Source: Erythrocercus mccallii
Taxonomy: Eukaryota > Chordata > Aves > Passeriformes > Dicruridae
Direction of reading: 5' to 3'
Assembly: GCA_013397435.1 (NCBI GenBank)
Contig: VZRG01000031.1
Coordinates: 1,244,609 to 1,308,608, forward strand
DNA length: 64,000 bases
Part shown: piece by piece, positions 36,801-49,979 of the stretch
Layout: every line of letters starts with the position of its first letter
Position numbering within the stretch: the stretch's first letter is position 1
Position numbers and translations under genes: made by a program
The notes under the pieces: model-generated
What the model was told of the DNA's origin: nothing
Database searches by the model: none
Seen by the model: only the letters and a program-made list of their open reading frames with translations

Positions 36801-39800
36801 GTTAAGGCCCCTGCTGCCCCAAGATCTGAACACAAACACTCACTGATTGTGAATGGCATGAAAACAAGAAAAAAGATTATAATCTACAATGAAAGCTTGC
36901 TGTTATATTGAAACATGTCTTGAACCTTGACCTGTTGCTTCTGAAGATATACCACAGTGTCTCTACATGGCACAGTAAACTCCAAGAGGACTGACTTTAT
37001 CTGAAAGACAGAGCTGTGATGATGCCTGATGTGATATCTTCCTAATTTTAGAATTAATCCAGTCAAACTACATTTTAAATGGTAAGGACTGAAGGAGAAG
37101 CAAAAATTCCTGTAAATCAAAGACATGTAAGAGCTGTCAGGTCTCACTTACTTAAATTCCATTTCTTTTGGTCTCTGTTGGTTTTATTATTATTTTTATT
37201 ATTATTAAAACTCCTAGAGATGACCCTCTGTGAATGTATAAAAAGCCCCTCATTCTTCTGAGCCACAACCACAAATAAAAACAGTAACCACAGAAAAGCA
37301 GAAAGCATATTTCCTGCCCTTTGAACATAAGATACAGCAAAAAAGAAAATAGCATATAATGAAGAGGATTCTCGTAAGGAAGAAATCCCAATGTTAATGC
37401 AATGGTAAATAAGCTTGCTCAATATTTTTAATGTCTTACAATTTGTTCCTTTTTCAGCTTAGCTAATTCTTTGTCTTTCTCTTGCAGTGCAAACACCAAA
37501 CCTAAAAACTTTTCATGTACAGAAGTTCCTCTCTTGAATTTTCATAGTTACCCATGGTTACAATCTGCATTAGATACTAAAGGTATTACTGCCCAGTGCT
37601 GACCTGCAGTAAATATATGAAGTGTGTAAGACATACATCAAGAAGTGGTTGAAGTTCAGTTCATGCTGGACATGTATCCAAATCCCTGGATGTTGAAACT
37701 TATCAACATTGACCTTCTTTTTTGTAGCCAAAGCTGCCTAACTGGGCTGCAAACCCTTCAAGAACAATTTTTATTTTCAAATTCCTAGAACCTCTTTTCT
37801 TTCCTTTTTTTTTACAGTATTTTTAGTCCTTCTACTTTGGAGGCTGTCACTAAGGGGATGATGATATCACAGGAGGCATTCAGCACTTCTCAAGATTAGG
37901 TCTCTGGTCCTTGCCAAAAATTATAAGGAGATGAAGACTCAGAAAAAGAAAATAAAACTTCCTTCTCTGAAACTGGTCAGATACAAAGCAGGCTGAGGTG
38001 CAGGTGCCGTAACACCTTCTTTTATTGTCATTCTCTTTATTTATCACTTAAATATTCTGGATCTTAGCAGACAAATGTCAAGATTACTAGAATGGAGACT
38101 ATTTCCTTTGTTATTTGTACAGTGCCTTGCAGACTTGACTTCTGATACCTGGTTAGCCTGTGCAAACCAGTGCACTATAATAATAACTATAAGCAATAAA
38201 AATAACATGAATTGTTTTCACTTTCAGAAAAGTTCAAGTTCCATTATTGGTCGACTTTATACAAGGCTCTTATTTTAACTGGACAAAATTAATTCATTTC
38301 CAGTAGAGAAACAAGAATTGAACAAGAGTGTTTGTATTCTTCATATGTAAAAACCAAGAATCATGATGATAATATTTTAAGATATGACTTGACACATTTC
38401 ATTCTGTGTAGTTTCTCTAGAAGTCTCATTATTTTCATCTTTTCTGTAAAAATTTCAGCTGAACATTAGCCTGAACCACATAGGATGTGCACTAAAAACT
38501 TCCATGCCTAGATGTAACTGGATGCTTTGCTCCAGTGGAAAACTCTCTGGTGGAAACCTCTCTGGTTTAAAGGCTGCAGAAGAGATTGAATCTACTTTGT
38601 GCAAAAATTGGAGGGTTTATAGGTTCAAATGCAAGAACACTTCAAAAGCAAGAGACTTCTGCTTTGTAATGTAGTTGATTAAGAGTGGCAGGGAGTAGAT
38701 TTCTTGTATTCTGAGGTAAAGGTACACCCAGGGTGGAAAGGCAGAGCCTGTGTGTCAGGCCCTACAAGGCATGAAGTGTAAAGGGTGCCCTGCAGCAATG
38801 TGCTGGCTTGGCAAAAGGCTTGTGCAGGGAGCTTCAGAAAACCTGAGGTACTCCTTGGGATGCTTCTGGGGGACAGTGACCTTGTCCAGGCCTCCTGGCA
38901 CAGCTCCCACTATGGCAAAGTTAAGAGAACCAGTTCTGAGAGGGAAATGAGTGCACAGGGCTCTCCATGCAGAAACTGAGATTCCAGTAGTGGCTTGTGC
39001 TCATTATATAGTGTGAGATCACAAATAGAAGTTTTCACACTTGCCCATCTGCCACCAACTGACTCTAAAGAGCTGGTGAATCATACACTTAAAAGAGGGT
39101 GAATTTTTCCCCGCTGCCATTGGAATGTGTTTTGAAATTAAATATGCACAGTACAAAAGCTGAATAACAAGGTTGGGCTGATCACACCAGACACTGTGTA
39201 TAATGCTACAGACATGAAGGTCAGGGGTCTAGGCCAAGACCATGGCCCTTAGTCACGGCATCAATGAAAGCTGATTCTTCCTTCCCCTTGGTGTCCCTTT
39301 CCATGTCTGAAGAGACTATTGAAAGAAAGATTTCTTTGAGAGGAGCCAGGGAAAGAAAAAGGGGGGAGGGGGGAGAGAAGTTTAACTAACATAAATATGG
39401 TAAAAAATATTATTTTTGTTCTTGCATATGGTACTTTTTTAAATCTATCTATCTGCATACATTTTCCATTTGCTATTTGTAATTATGGTTTTGGCTTCAC
39501 AATGTATTCATCAGTGACACTGTGATCCTTTTGTTCTGCTGCATATTAAAATGGTTCAGAAGATAGATTCAAAAGGTCTCAGGTTCCCAAGAAGGAACAT
39601 AAAAGGGGTAATGCATGGCAAGAACACTTTCTGCTTTCTGCAAAACAGGAATAAATAATGGAGTTATTGCATTACACTTTGTGTACAGTACTGTACCCTT
39701 TGTTGAAGTGTTAGACAGATTCTTATCCATTGCAAATCCTGGATCTTATCCTGATTTATGTCTTAAAATAATTTTTAATTTTCCCTGTGCTTACAATGGA

Positions 39801-40981
39801 AACCAGGCAGGATCTACAGAAGCACACTATTTTGTGAAGAGCAATGTTAATATGATCATTTTGGTCATTCAAGAAAAAAAGAGAAAAAGGACCAAAGAAT
39901 GTTTTTGTTTTTCATTCCTACTTTAGAAGCAAGTTTTCTTTGGGTGTGACTAATCTACATGAAGTATAACTGTATCCATTACCCATTGTAGGTTTGTGCA
40001 ACATGTGACAGCTGTTTGACCCCATCACTAAAGTCCCCCTTGCCCTGGAGAAGAGACAGGAGTATGTGAAGATAAAACACCCTTTATTCAGACAACTAGA
40101 CAGAAATAGACTCCTTGGTTCTCTGGCTGCCAGAGAGGCTGTGTATCTTATGCATCTGTATGCCATCACCAAAACCTTTCCAATACACGACCTGCATAGC
40201 CCAGCTGTGGATGGAACTGAGCACGCTAAAGATGTCAGACCTCAGCTGCCTGAGGACTCAGCTTTACCTCAGATATGCTACCTGCCTCCCTGGAAATATG
40301 ACTTCAGCTTCCAGGCTTCAGGTTAGATTCAACCACATGGCAAATGAGAAGGCAGCTATGAACACAGCTGAATGAATACTTTTGAATGCTTGTGGTTCAG
40401 CAACATCACTATGAGTCACAAAACTCTTATCCATGGCTACAACTTCCTTGAATGCTTTGTTATTATCAACCTATGTAAGACATTTCTTTGATTTGTTCTG
40501 TGATTTCTTCAGAAGAATTCCACATTAGAAATAATTTCCCATACTGCTACACTGATAGGTTTTAATTTGAGTAGATATGTATGTTTAAGTGTTGAACAAT
40601 CTTTGCTGTAAACCACAGTTAAAGCTGTTCCAAGAACATATGGGTGAGAACAAGAGGTACAATAAAGACCTTCTAATGCCTATAAAGGGTGTTCCTCTCA
40701 AATGAGGCATTTCATAACTTTTGTAGATGGAAATAACGATCTTGGGAAAGTACTGCCCTAAGTACAACAGATGGAACCCTTTGTTTCCTCTGATCCTCTA
40801 TTGCTATGTCAATCTTCCCCTTTATGGAGAGAAAGGTGGTCCACAGGCATTTGAGATGAGCATTTCGGGGTCCTCAGAAGACTTTTAAAAAGAAGTCAAA
40901 AAATTTAAAAAATGGCAAAATTCATGCCTATTTAACACTAACTGTTGAGGCATGAATAACAATCTACTACAACAAAGGGGA
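33835..40981. other. Gene-free DNA, 7 kb
   Basis: No supported gene. 'agtacttaagcaccctgctg' followed by 'aatcaagacc' at 34161-34190 resembles an old amniote repeat. A GA-rich simple repeat lies at 36573-36599. A G-run pair GGGGGGAGGGGGG occurs at 39361-39373. TTA/TAA runs occur near 37185-37206. Otherwise nothing was recognised. Confidence 0.55.
36573..36599. repeat. (GA)n simple repeat
   Basis: GA dinucleotide run with one C and one A interruption, 27 bases. Confidence 0.85.
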
Positions 40982-41029
40982 ATTTATATGATTCAGTTAA
41001 ACAGAGATTTATATGATTCAGTTAAACAG
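40982..41029. repeat. Exact tandem duplication, 23 bp at 25-bp period
   Basis: The string ATTTATATGATTCAGTTAAA plus CAG occurs at 40982-41004 and again at 41007-41029, with AG between. The copies are identical, suggesting a recent local duplication such as replication slippage. Confidence 0.95.
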
Positions 41030-42489
41030 GTTATCTCACTGTCAGTGTTAAAGACTGCAGAGTATTGCAAGGGGGAAGAAACTCAGAAATGCAACAATGC
41101 AACATGCAGAATATACAGCAGCAATACAAAAGCTGCCTGTTTGACCTTCTTTCAATTTGAATCTGGTCATCCTAGTATGTATGGGATTTGGAAATATTAA
41201 GCACTAGAAAAATGTAAAATATTCATACAATCATGAATGCTGCCTAGAGAAACTGTTGTGAAGGGTTTCTCATTACTGATACTTGGAGAGGTTAGTGATA
41301 GAAATGACTGTGGGATGAGTAATAGACAAAAATATCTACTCAGACTGATTCAAACCAATATGAATTATGCCTGAGTCAATAATGGACTGGACTTGATTTT
41401 CCTCTGGTTTATACCAATGAAAATTAAAATTAATTTAAGAGACTACATATCACTACTAAATGTTGGAACACCTATTTCCAGTTTGTAAGATCTGTACTGA
41501 AGGAGAAGCTCTGTTTTGCAGCTGAGCTCAAAAAATTGGGTTGAAATCCCAAAATTTGTCTCAAGCAAATAATTTCTGTGCTCTGCCACAATCCTTTTAA
41601 TTTATATTCAAAAGTTGTTGAGATTGAAAACACTCAAAATAGGAATTTTTATTTTTTTTTGCTTAAATCTGCTAAGAGTACCCAAAAAATCTGCACCAGG
41701 AAGTACAAAGGTGGAATATGCATGTTAAATCCAGGGTCTTGAGGAAGACAGCAGAATGAGCATGAGTGCTCAGTAAGTGTATCACTTATTGGTTCAGTGT
41801 TTCTTAAATGAAACATATTTTTATGACTTTGGTTTCTTATCATCTTTTGGACCTATCAACCTTTTATTTACTTTTGCTCTTATTATTTCACTGCAAATAA
41901 AGAGATCTTTGTTTCCCTGTGATCTCTGACACTACATGGCACTATGACAGAAAGGATCATAAAAGGATAAGCTAGAATGGCACATTACACACGGGTTAAA
42001 AATGGCACACAGGTTAAAAAGAAGGAAGAGTGAAACTTTTTTTTGTTAGTGTTAAAACCAAAAAAAATCCTCAAAAATTCACATTATGGCTTTTAAAAAC
42101 ATTTTTAAAGGTATTTTCTTTTGTTTTGTTTTTATTTTCCTCATTGATTTGAATATATGCTGTTTATTACAGAAAAGCAATTCCTTTTAATGTACCTTTA
42201 AATTATTCCCTCCCCACCGTACATTATCTCCTTAAGTTTTGTAAAATAATTAGAGATTTTAAAGTGCATGGATTGTCTGGGTTTTTAAGTTGAAAAACAA
42301 TTAATCCTTGATGTGTTTTTTGATGAACTCCCATGATAAGTTTTCTTACCACCCAAACCTTTCTCTTGTTATAAAATTTTAAACAAATATCTTCCTGTCC
42401 ATTCTAGTGATCAGTCCCAGAGAGAAACTCAGCAATACTTTCAAATTCTGTGCAGGAAAACAAAGGGACAAGATGGGCTAAAGGATGGT
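41030..42489. other. Gene-free DNA with old-repeat sliver
   Basis: No gene. 'cttgattttcctctggttta' followed by 'taccaatgaaaatt' at 41392-41425 resembles an old amniote repeat ('gattctcctctggtttacaccagtgtaaat'). A partial duplication, 'cacacgggttaaaaatgg' / 'cacacaggttaaaaa', lies at about 41988-42019. Confidence 0.5.
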
Positions 42490-42670
42490 ATGCTCTGCCT
42501 GGGTCACCATTCTATTCCTTCCTAAGCTTCAGTCTTCCTGTGTGACCTTGGACTTTATCCCACTTCTTGTCACTCTGTAAAATAGAGGTAGAAATACTTG
42601 AAATTACTCAGAGATAAACATCAAAGTCCGGGAGGTGCTCAAACACTACAGAGATAGAGACAAGATAAGT
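42490..42670 (+). mobile_element. Ancient MIR-type SINE
   Basis: 'ctgcctgggtcaccattcta', 'cctgtgtgaccttggacttt', 'cactctgtaaaatagaggta', and then 'ggaggtgctcaaacac' follow the MIR order (gggttc box, 'tgtgtgaccttgggcaag', 'tctgtaaaatggggata', and the 3' 'gcgctcaataaa' region) with many substitutions. It is one of three such relics in the window. Confidence 0.7.
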
Positions 42671-45600
42671 ACTGTACATAAAAAAACCCCTCCATTATGA
42701 AATGAAAATGCCAAACAACAGGGCTTTAATCTTTAGACTTACAGTTAAATGAAGCCTTGTCACGTCCCATTGTGCACTTTCCATGAATGCTTATTTCAAT
42801 AGCCCTGTTGCAGTGACCATCTGGAATCATTCAGTTGTACAGTACTCCTCCAGGAAATAATTAGCTCTATAAATCCTCAGAACAAGGGCCCAAGCCTTAC
42901 CAAAATCTGATCCAACATAAGACCTGAAGGGTCAGGTCAGCTTGGCTGATGCCAAGCTCAGCCAGGAGCTGGTTTGGTATCAAACTGCCACGGCTTAAGA
43001 AGTTACTGGGCATTCACTAGGCTCTGGGGCTTCCGTTCATATATGCACTTTATTCACGGAAAATGCAAGGTGATATGACCTATCTTAGCTGACTTTCAGT
43101 GCAGGCTAGGGGCATGCATGCACTGTTGAATCTTAAGCATTTCACATGGAAAGATCCAATAATTAAACAGGTATAATTTTGTGTGTACAAAAGCTTTTTA
43201 ATTCCACCCCAACACAGCTGCTAAGCAAGAGTTAGTCAGCATTTCTCACTCTTTTTCTGCTGCTGGAAAATAGGCTCGTATGTTCATTCTCCTCTTCTGT
43301 GACTCATTCTCATCTCCAGAAGCTCAGAATGATAGGGAAGGATCAGTCTCTTTAGGCCATTAGGCCAATGGTCCCTCATGTTAAGCTGGGATCATGTTAA
43401 ACTGGGATCAAGCCTCTAGTTTCCTCAAAGCCTTTTTGTAGGTTCCAGGATCTGTGTGTCAGGACAGAAACTCTGCTGCTGTGGACAGTCTCCCAGCTGT
43501 GAAGACTATGGTGCCATATGAAAGACACAATAGAAAGAAGGGATAGTAGAAGGTGAATGTTTGCTGCAGTAACATTCTTTCCTTCAGACACAGCCCTGTT
43601 TTATGAGGAAATCAGACAGGTTTCATTAAATCAAATGTCAATAAAGACCAATAATTAGTTCACATATAGACAGTGAAATGTATCTATGGTATAAAAAAAT
43701 AGCCAATGTAAATAAACATCACTTGAGCTAAAATGGCTGATCAAAGTTGCATTCTCCTGAACTGAAAATAAAATTTAAAGACAGCAGTGTGATTCTAAAA
43801 TGACAAAGATATCCGCACATTGCTGCTCCGATGAAACACTTAGAACAAATCTGATTGGAGGCTGGTCAGTTTGTGCCTGATGCCTAATCGAGAGCTTATA
43901 TTTACCACAGTCCCTAGGGCACTGCTTTATCTTCAAAGCTTGAGCCAAGAAAATTTGCTTGTTCAAGTTGTCTGCAGGCTGTTTTTCTTTCTTTCTCCCT
44001 TTCTTATTTTTTTTTTCTATTCCCTCCTCTCTCTCTCCCTCTCCAGATCTTCATCCTGGCTCTGTTAACAAACCTATTAATCCCTAGTCAAGTGCATACT
44101 CGCAAAACTCCGATGAAAGAAAGCAAATGTGCAAGAAAAGAAACAACTGTACAGATCAACACCAGCACTACCTTATGGTTTTATCTCTGTATTTAGCAAA
44201 ATTTTATGCATGCATGTATCTTCCAACAATGTGGCAACATATATCTTTGATACATCAATTTTACTGTGAACTTGGGCCAATACCTATTTCATGTCAGTGG
44301 CCCCTACTTTGTTCAAGAGATGGCATCAAATGATAGGGCTGTTTAAAGAGCAAATTTTCAAGATTCCAGTGGTGTGTTGTTAACATAAATTCTGTTGTGA
44401 GTCAATAGGTTTTGGGCACTTAATTCCCATTTTCATTCCTGAAAGATTTTTTTTTTAACTGGCTATCATTCTTTCAGTAATGTGTTAGGGAAGGAAACAG
44501 ATACCAGAAATATTGTTTAAAAAAGTACCTCTGCAACTTCAGCTATAAACTAACCAATTAAATATGTAAGATCTATGGTTAGACACCTACAGACTCAATT
44601 GAATAAACAACAGTCAAATAGGGTCAATTAAATCTACACAACAGTAGTACTCATAACAGCATGTGAGTCTGAAGATACCCATCAGTATATCCTATTACTT
44701 GAATGTGCTAGTGTTTTGAAAATTTTACTCCCTGTATGTTTATGGCTATTTATCCCTTCTCTTCCTCCCACCCACTCGTCAATTATTTAATTTCTCTGGA
44801 ATGTGACTTAGCATGGAATACTGAATCTCTTCATTTCAGGGCATGCACAGTGTTTACCTGTAGCTCGTGTGCTACTGTATCTTAATGGGATCTTGAAGGA
44901 GGGTTCAAGGTTATTCAGTTTCCATTTTTAATTCATTCTTGAAGAGCTTTAAATAGAGACTGACAGCATGCTAATATTTAATAATCATTACCATCAGCCA
45001 AGGGGAGAATCAATGGTCACCTAATATTTCTGTTGGTTTGTAGAAATGGATCCCACAACTGAAAAGTCAAAGTCATTAATCAGCCCATAGAATGATCCAC
45101 ATAAGACAAACTACATTCTCTCAGCACATAAAGCATGTTGTCTCCTGTTCGTGCATGTTATTTTTCAATTTATATTTTATGTAGATTTTCTTAGCTCTAT
45201 GATCTCCAATCAATTTTCTGGCTTACAAGGATATTTTAAGCACTTCCAGCCCCTTTTCAGGTTTCACCATTTTCATCTACAGTAGAAAATGCTGCTGGCT
45301 GAAGCTGCACCCAGGAGTTGGCATGTTCTGAGCAGGGGGGAATCCCTGTCTATGTGGTATATATATCTATGTGGCCATTTGCTAGGAGAAATTCTGTCCA
45401 GTAATGGCTGTTAATGAGCATCAACTTACTAGGACTAGACTTTATATAATTTTATATTGTTCATATTACTTTTTGTACTGTTTACATTGATTAAGAATGT
45501 ATGTAAACAACAAATAATGGAACTACTATTTGTTCTATTATACTATCAGTTTCAGTTGTGCCTACAATTTTTTTGTACTTGAACTGCATAATTTCAGACC

Positions 45601-48489
45601 CAAATCCCAGTTTCTGTCCTAAAGTGATAGTAAGCGAATACAGCACTGGATATCCAGGCAGTTCAACAAAGTACAACAAAGTACAGAGGAATATATTTCA
45701 AAACATACCTGTGGTGAACGGCATTATTAGTACCATTGAACAAACAGACACAATGTATTTAAGATTGTCTAAGATTTATCTATTTAAGATTTTACAGGTT
45801 TCCATTAATCTGGGGTCTGGAATTATGCCATTTTCTTATATCTGATCAATTACTTCTCAGAGCTATTTCCTTTCTATCACTTCAGCCAGCAGCCTGTATT
45901 TAAGCAGCAGCCTTGTACTTAAGGTCTTGAGATTACTCTCAAGTGACAAATGATGATGTAGGTACACAGAGTTCTGTACTTGTCTCTTAGAGTTTAACTC
46001 ACTGGGAAATGCTGTGGCCTTCAGAAATCAGACTCTGTTTTTTGGTTCTGGTATTAGAGAAGAGAGGCATCCAGCCTAGCATGAGACTTTAACATTTTCT
46101 TACTTTCACAAGCCCAGAGAAAACAAGTATCTTGACATCCACCTTGTGCTTTAATCACAAGAACATCATTAATTAGAGGCAAATTCTGACACTGAGTCAA
46201 ACAAATCACTTGTAGAGTAAGGTAGTCCTCAGTGAGAGTGACAGTGGCAACATTTGGTCCTTGATAAATGAAAGACAATGCTGAGTATCTCCCTTGGAAA
46301 TTGATGAGAATGCACAGTAACTCCCTTGTTTAAAAGTCTGAAGCTTTCTTGTATTTCCTTATGAATGTAAAAAATTTCTAAATATGTTCTATTATTATTA
46401 TTACCTAAAAAGTCATAGCAAACTATTAATTTTCTTTTTATTCTTATTTGAATAAAAAAACCCTGCAGAATTACTGAAGAAGTGGAATTGAAAATCTTAC
46501 TTTCCATTCATTCACTCACATGGCACTCACTATTATTGCAGTTCGTGCAAGATTTTCTTTTCTTATTTATAGGCTTGAATTGTGATGCCTTCTGTGTTAC
46601 AACACCACCTCTGTCTAAAAGAGATGACTGCTGTTCACTTCTCAGCTTTAATGTGTTTTGTGTTTATTTGTTTTCCAATACTCTCTTACCATATTTCTTT
46701 TTACCATGGGAAGAAACTTGTGGCAATATGCCTGATTCTTTTGTCAGTATACTGGATTTACTAGATCACTGTGTATCCCAAGAGGTTATATAATTTCTAC
46801 GAGGTGCAGTGGAATGTCATTTATTTTCAATGGTTTTAATCACAGTATACTGGTTCAGAGCGAAAATAGGGTAAATATTTTTAAGAAAAGTAAATATGCC
46901 CATTTATCATTGATAAATTTCAAAATTCAACATGCTTCAGCTTGCTCAGATCTATGGTTAATATTATGCAATGCTTCTGCTGAAGGACTCACTGCAGATA
47001 ACCCAGGAACTCATAACTCACCAGCTGCAAGCTGAGAATTTATCCAGTGTATGGATTACATGTCACCAATGAGCATTCTGGCCACTTGTCAAATCTGGTG
47101 CTCTAACCTTAACCACTGCATAAGCTCTGCAATGGTTTTCTGGCTATGAGGTATTTTCTTGCAAGCAGTAGAAGTTCTCAAGACCACACAAAAATTAGAT
47201 GTAGATACTGCAGTGATCCTTCATGCACTGGGAAGAAATCCTTCCTCTGGAGTGGAAAGAAGGCATCAGGGGCCAAAACTGTAATAAAGACATGAAGTTA
47301 TAACAGGAATAAATTTAGCTTCATGAGTTTAGATGAGCAGCCTGGACAAAATGGTACGTGACAGCTCTTCAGAGACAGGTTTTCCTCTGAGTCTGTACTG
47401 CCACTTTAGCACTACATGTTTTTCTTAGCCCTAATCATATGCAGTGCAAGAAAAGAAAAGAAACTCAGCTGCTTCAAGTGCTGAAAAAGACACTAGCTTT
47501 AGAGTTTCAGATGAATGGGTAAATAGGTAGATGGACAGACAGTAGAACCCCACCAAATAAACTCCTCACAATATGGGCTTGCCAATTTTCTGGTTGTTTT
47601 TCTCAATGGGTTAAAGAGAAGCACAGAGTTTTAATACCTGGAAAAAGTCAGGCTCCATATCATGATGTTCTGATATTGACCACATCTCTTCTACAGAACA
47701 GTTGAGTTTCTCCATCTTATGAAAAAGAAAGGCAGTAAAGAAAAGTTTCTCCTTTTTCCATTCTGCCAAGGCTCCAAAATAAAGTGAATTACAGATCATC
47801 TCAGTTAACCAATATATTGTGCTATTATTGTTCTAAAAATATTTGATGAAGGGTTAGGGAAATCAAGTAGACTGAAGAAGATAGAAACTGTTTTCAAATA
47901 TGGAAACTTTGTTTAAACCAATTATCATTGAATGAACTAATTAGTTTATTAGAATTCTGGATTGACACTAAAATAAAATTTTAAAATTTTCTAAAATTGT
48001 ATTTCAAAATAATTCTGAAATCACTCAACTAAGTGACTAACAGAGCAGAACCACAGTCATTAAATTTAAGAAATTGCAACAATGAGTATGTCATCAGAGG
48101 TTTCCTTTGTGCAAGCAACATTCCACCAACTTTTTTACAAGGCATTTCAATTTTAAGCAGCAAAAGTTCTATCTTTGGATACTCCTTCAATAGTCAAAAG
48201 CCAGTAGTATGGTAAAATTATTCATATTTTTCTAATGTGCCTTTTGGGTTTTCATATGCAAGTGTTTGCATGTACAGTTCATTGTAGAAGTTTAGATAAT
48301 TCTCCTCTAAGTACTGGAAACTGGTTCAAATAAAGGAGTAGAGAAACAACTTTGATTTACCCTTGAAATATATTTTTGGTCACAAAAATATTGCTATATT
48401 TTTAATATATGCAAATTGCACGAACATGGACCACATGCCTGAATCCTTTAAAAAATTCTTTCTTAATCTGCTAGACAACCTTGGTCATG
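42671..48489. other. Gene-free DNA
   Basis: No supported gene. A pyrimidine tract ending in CAG lies at 43982-44046. Small local duplications occur ('atgttaagctgggatca' / 'atgttaaactgggatca' at about 43378-43410). No other element was recognised. Confidence 0.55.
43982..44046. repeat. Polypyrimidine tract ending in CAG
   Basis: About 65 bases of C and T with very few purines, ending 'ctctctccctctccag'. It has the shape of a strong plus-strand 3' splice site, but the following sequence has no assignable reading frame, so it is listed as a simple repeat. Confidence 0.6.
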
Positions 48490-48900
48490 TATTTGGATAA
48501 AGTAGCAAAATTACTGGATGAAGAGAAAGTGGCACATATAATGTATTTGAATTTTATAAAAAATGTTTGATAAAGTGTCTGACAAAACCTTACTTGGAAA
48601 CTTAATTGAAGTTGTCTTAGAAAAGAACGGTGTTATGTGGATTGAAAGCAAACATTAATGGATAAATAGGTAAACAATACTGCAATGAAAGGCTAATGAC
48701 AAACCACAGTATAATGATTGAGGAAAGATGCCTACCAGGGCACCAGAGGGAACAGTCTTTGGTCCATTATGACATCTTCATTAACAAACTCAAATGCAGA
48801 GTAAGCAACAGACTGACAAAGCTAGTGGATGATGCTAAATGTGCAGGAGATGTGAAGGAGATGAATCAAGACTTAGATTTAATTATAACAGCATGAATAA
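48490..48900 (+). pseudogene. Decayed CR1/L2-type LINE reverse transcriptase fragment
   Basis: Three short reading-frame pieces carry successive blocks of a non-LTR retrotransposon reverse transcriptase. Piece one (48490-48567) has LDEEKVAHIMYLNF, the block before and into motif A. Piece two, shifted by one base, has FDKVSDKTLLGNL, corresponding to the family's 'FD.VSH..LL..L'. Piece three (48696-48896) has DIFINKLKCRVSN...KLVDDAKCAGDV, corresponding to 'FNIFINDLD...SKFADDTKLGG', where VDD-A replaces the catalytic A/V-DD-T. Frameshifts and stops separate the pieces, and no endonuclease domain is seen. Related sequence probably continues to about 49110. This is a dead remnant of the dominant LINE superfamily of birds. 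Confidence 0.75.
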
Positions 48901-49979
48901 AGAGTAGTTAAAAGAAACTTCCAGTCATTTCAATGTACAGCATAACAGATGGATACAAGAAATACAGCAGAAAAATAATCTGAAGAATATAAAGTCTTCT
49001 GAGGAATGATCCAGAAGGAAGATCTAGAATTAGCAGTTGACAATTAAAACTTAATATGAGCTCTACGTATAACATAGAAGCAATGTTAGAAACAAGGACC
49101 ATGTCAAATGTGGACGAAAGGCACAGAAAAATAATTTCATAGAATACCATATAACAAAGTTATAGTTTTTTCTTACATAACTGTGGTCTTCCACACTAAT
49201 GGAGTTATTGGTTTTGGTCCTGAAAATTGATTAGAAAGTATATCATCTGGACCAACAAATAAATAAATGATCAGAAGGGAACTGTGTAAGAAAATAATGG
49301 GAAAAACTGAAGTATGGTAGATATTTAAGAATATGCATAAGGAAATCACAATCCTTCACAAAGCTGATAACTTAAAATACTTTTTTAAAAAAATAAAATT
49401 GAAACCAACAGCTTAAGGCTGTGTAGTGTCTTTTCAGGACAGACTGAAAGAAGGATGCCAGCTGAAGGAAGGATAATATTCCTTATTTACATTAAGTATG
49501 ACTTGCAGAATTGTTGTCAGAGAGGAATGATGGAGCAAACATGCACCAGTGATTTTGATACTCAAAGTCTCCTTTGAGGTGGCACACGTCCCCATACCTG
49601 ATGCATCTGGCCTAAGCAACCAGTAGGGTTGAAACCTCCACATATGGTAAGCTAAATTGATTTAGAACTTATGCATGCAGGGGGCCAGTCTTCTCTAAGG
49701 ATTTGCTCAGTCATAGAAAAACTGGGATGGAAAAAACAAAAAGGAAGGTCAGTGGCATCTGGAAATTGGTTATCCTATAGAGAGATCGTGTGGCTCAAAT
49801 GCCCCAAGTTGGGTTTGGAAATATGATTTATGTTTCCCTGTGCCAGCTTTGATGAATTTGGTGCCACATTACATTGCAAAGGGTGTCTGGGAAATTCTCT
49901 GACTATCATGTGAGGTGTCAACATGTATGTAGAGGTGTTATGTAAAGTCTAGTACGACTATGGTAATCAGACGTATCAA
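48901..49979. other. Probable LINE continuation, then unassigned DNA
   Basis: 48901-49110 may extend the LINE fragment, as a 'gattagcagttgacaatta'-like area fits the region after the RT domain, but the match is poor. From 49110 to 49979 nothing was recognised. Confidence 0.35.

Noticed and set aside
37185..37206. (TTA)n microsatellite
   Set aside because: Too short and imperfect to list as a separate repeat.
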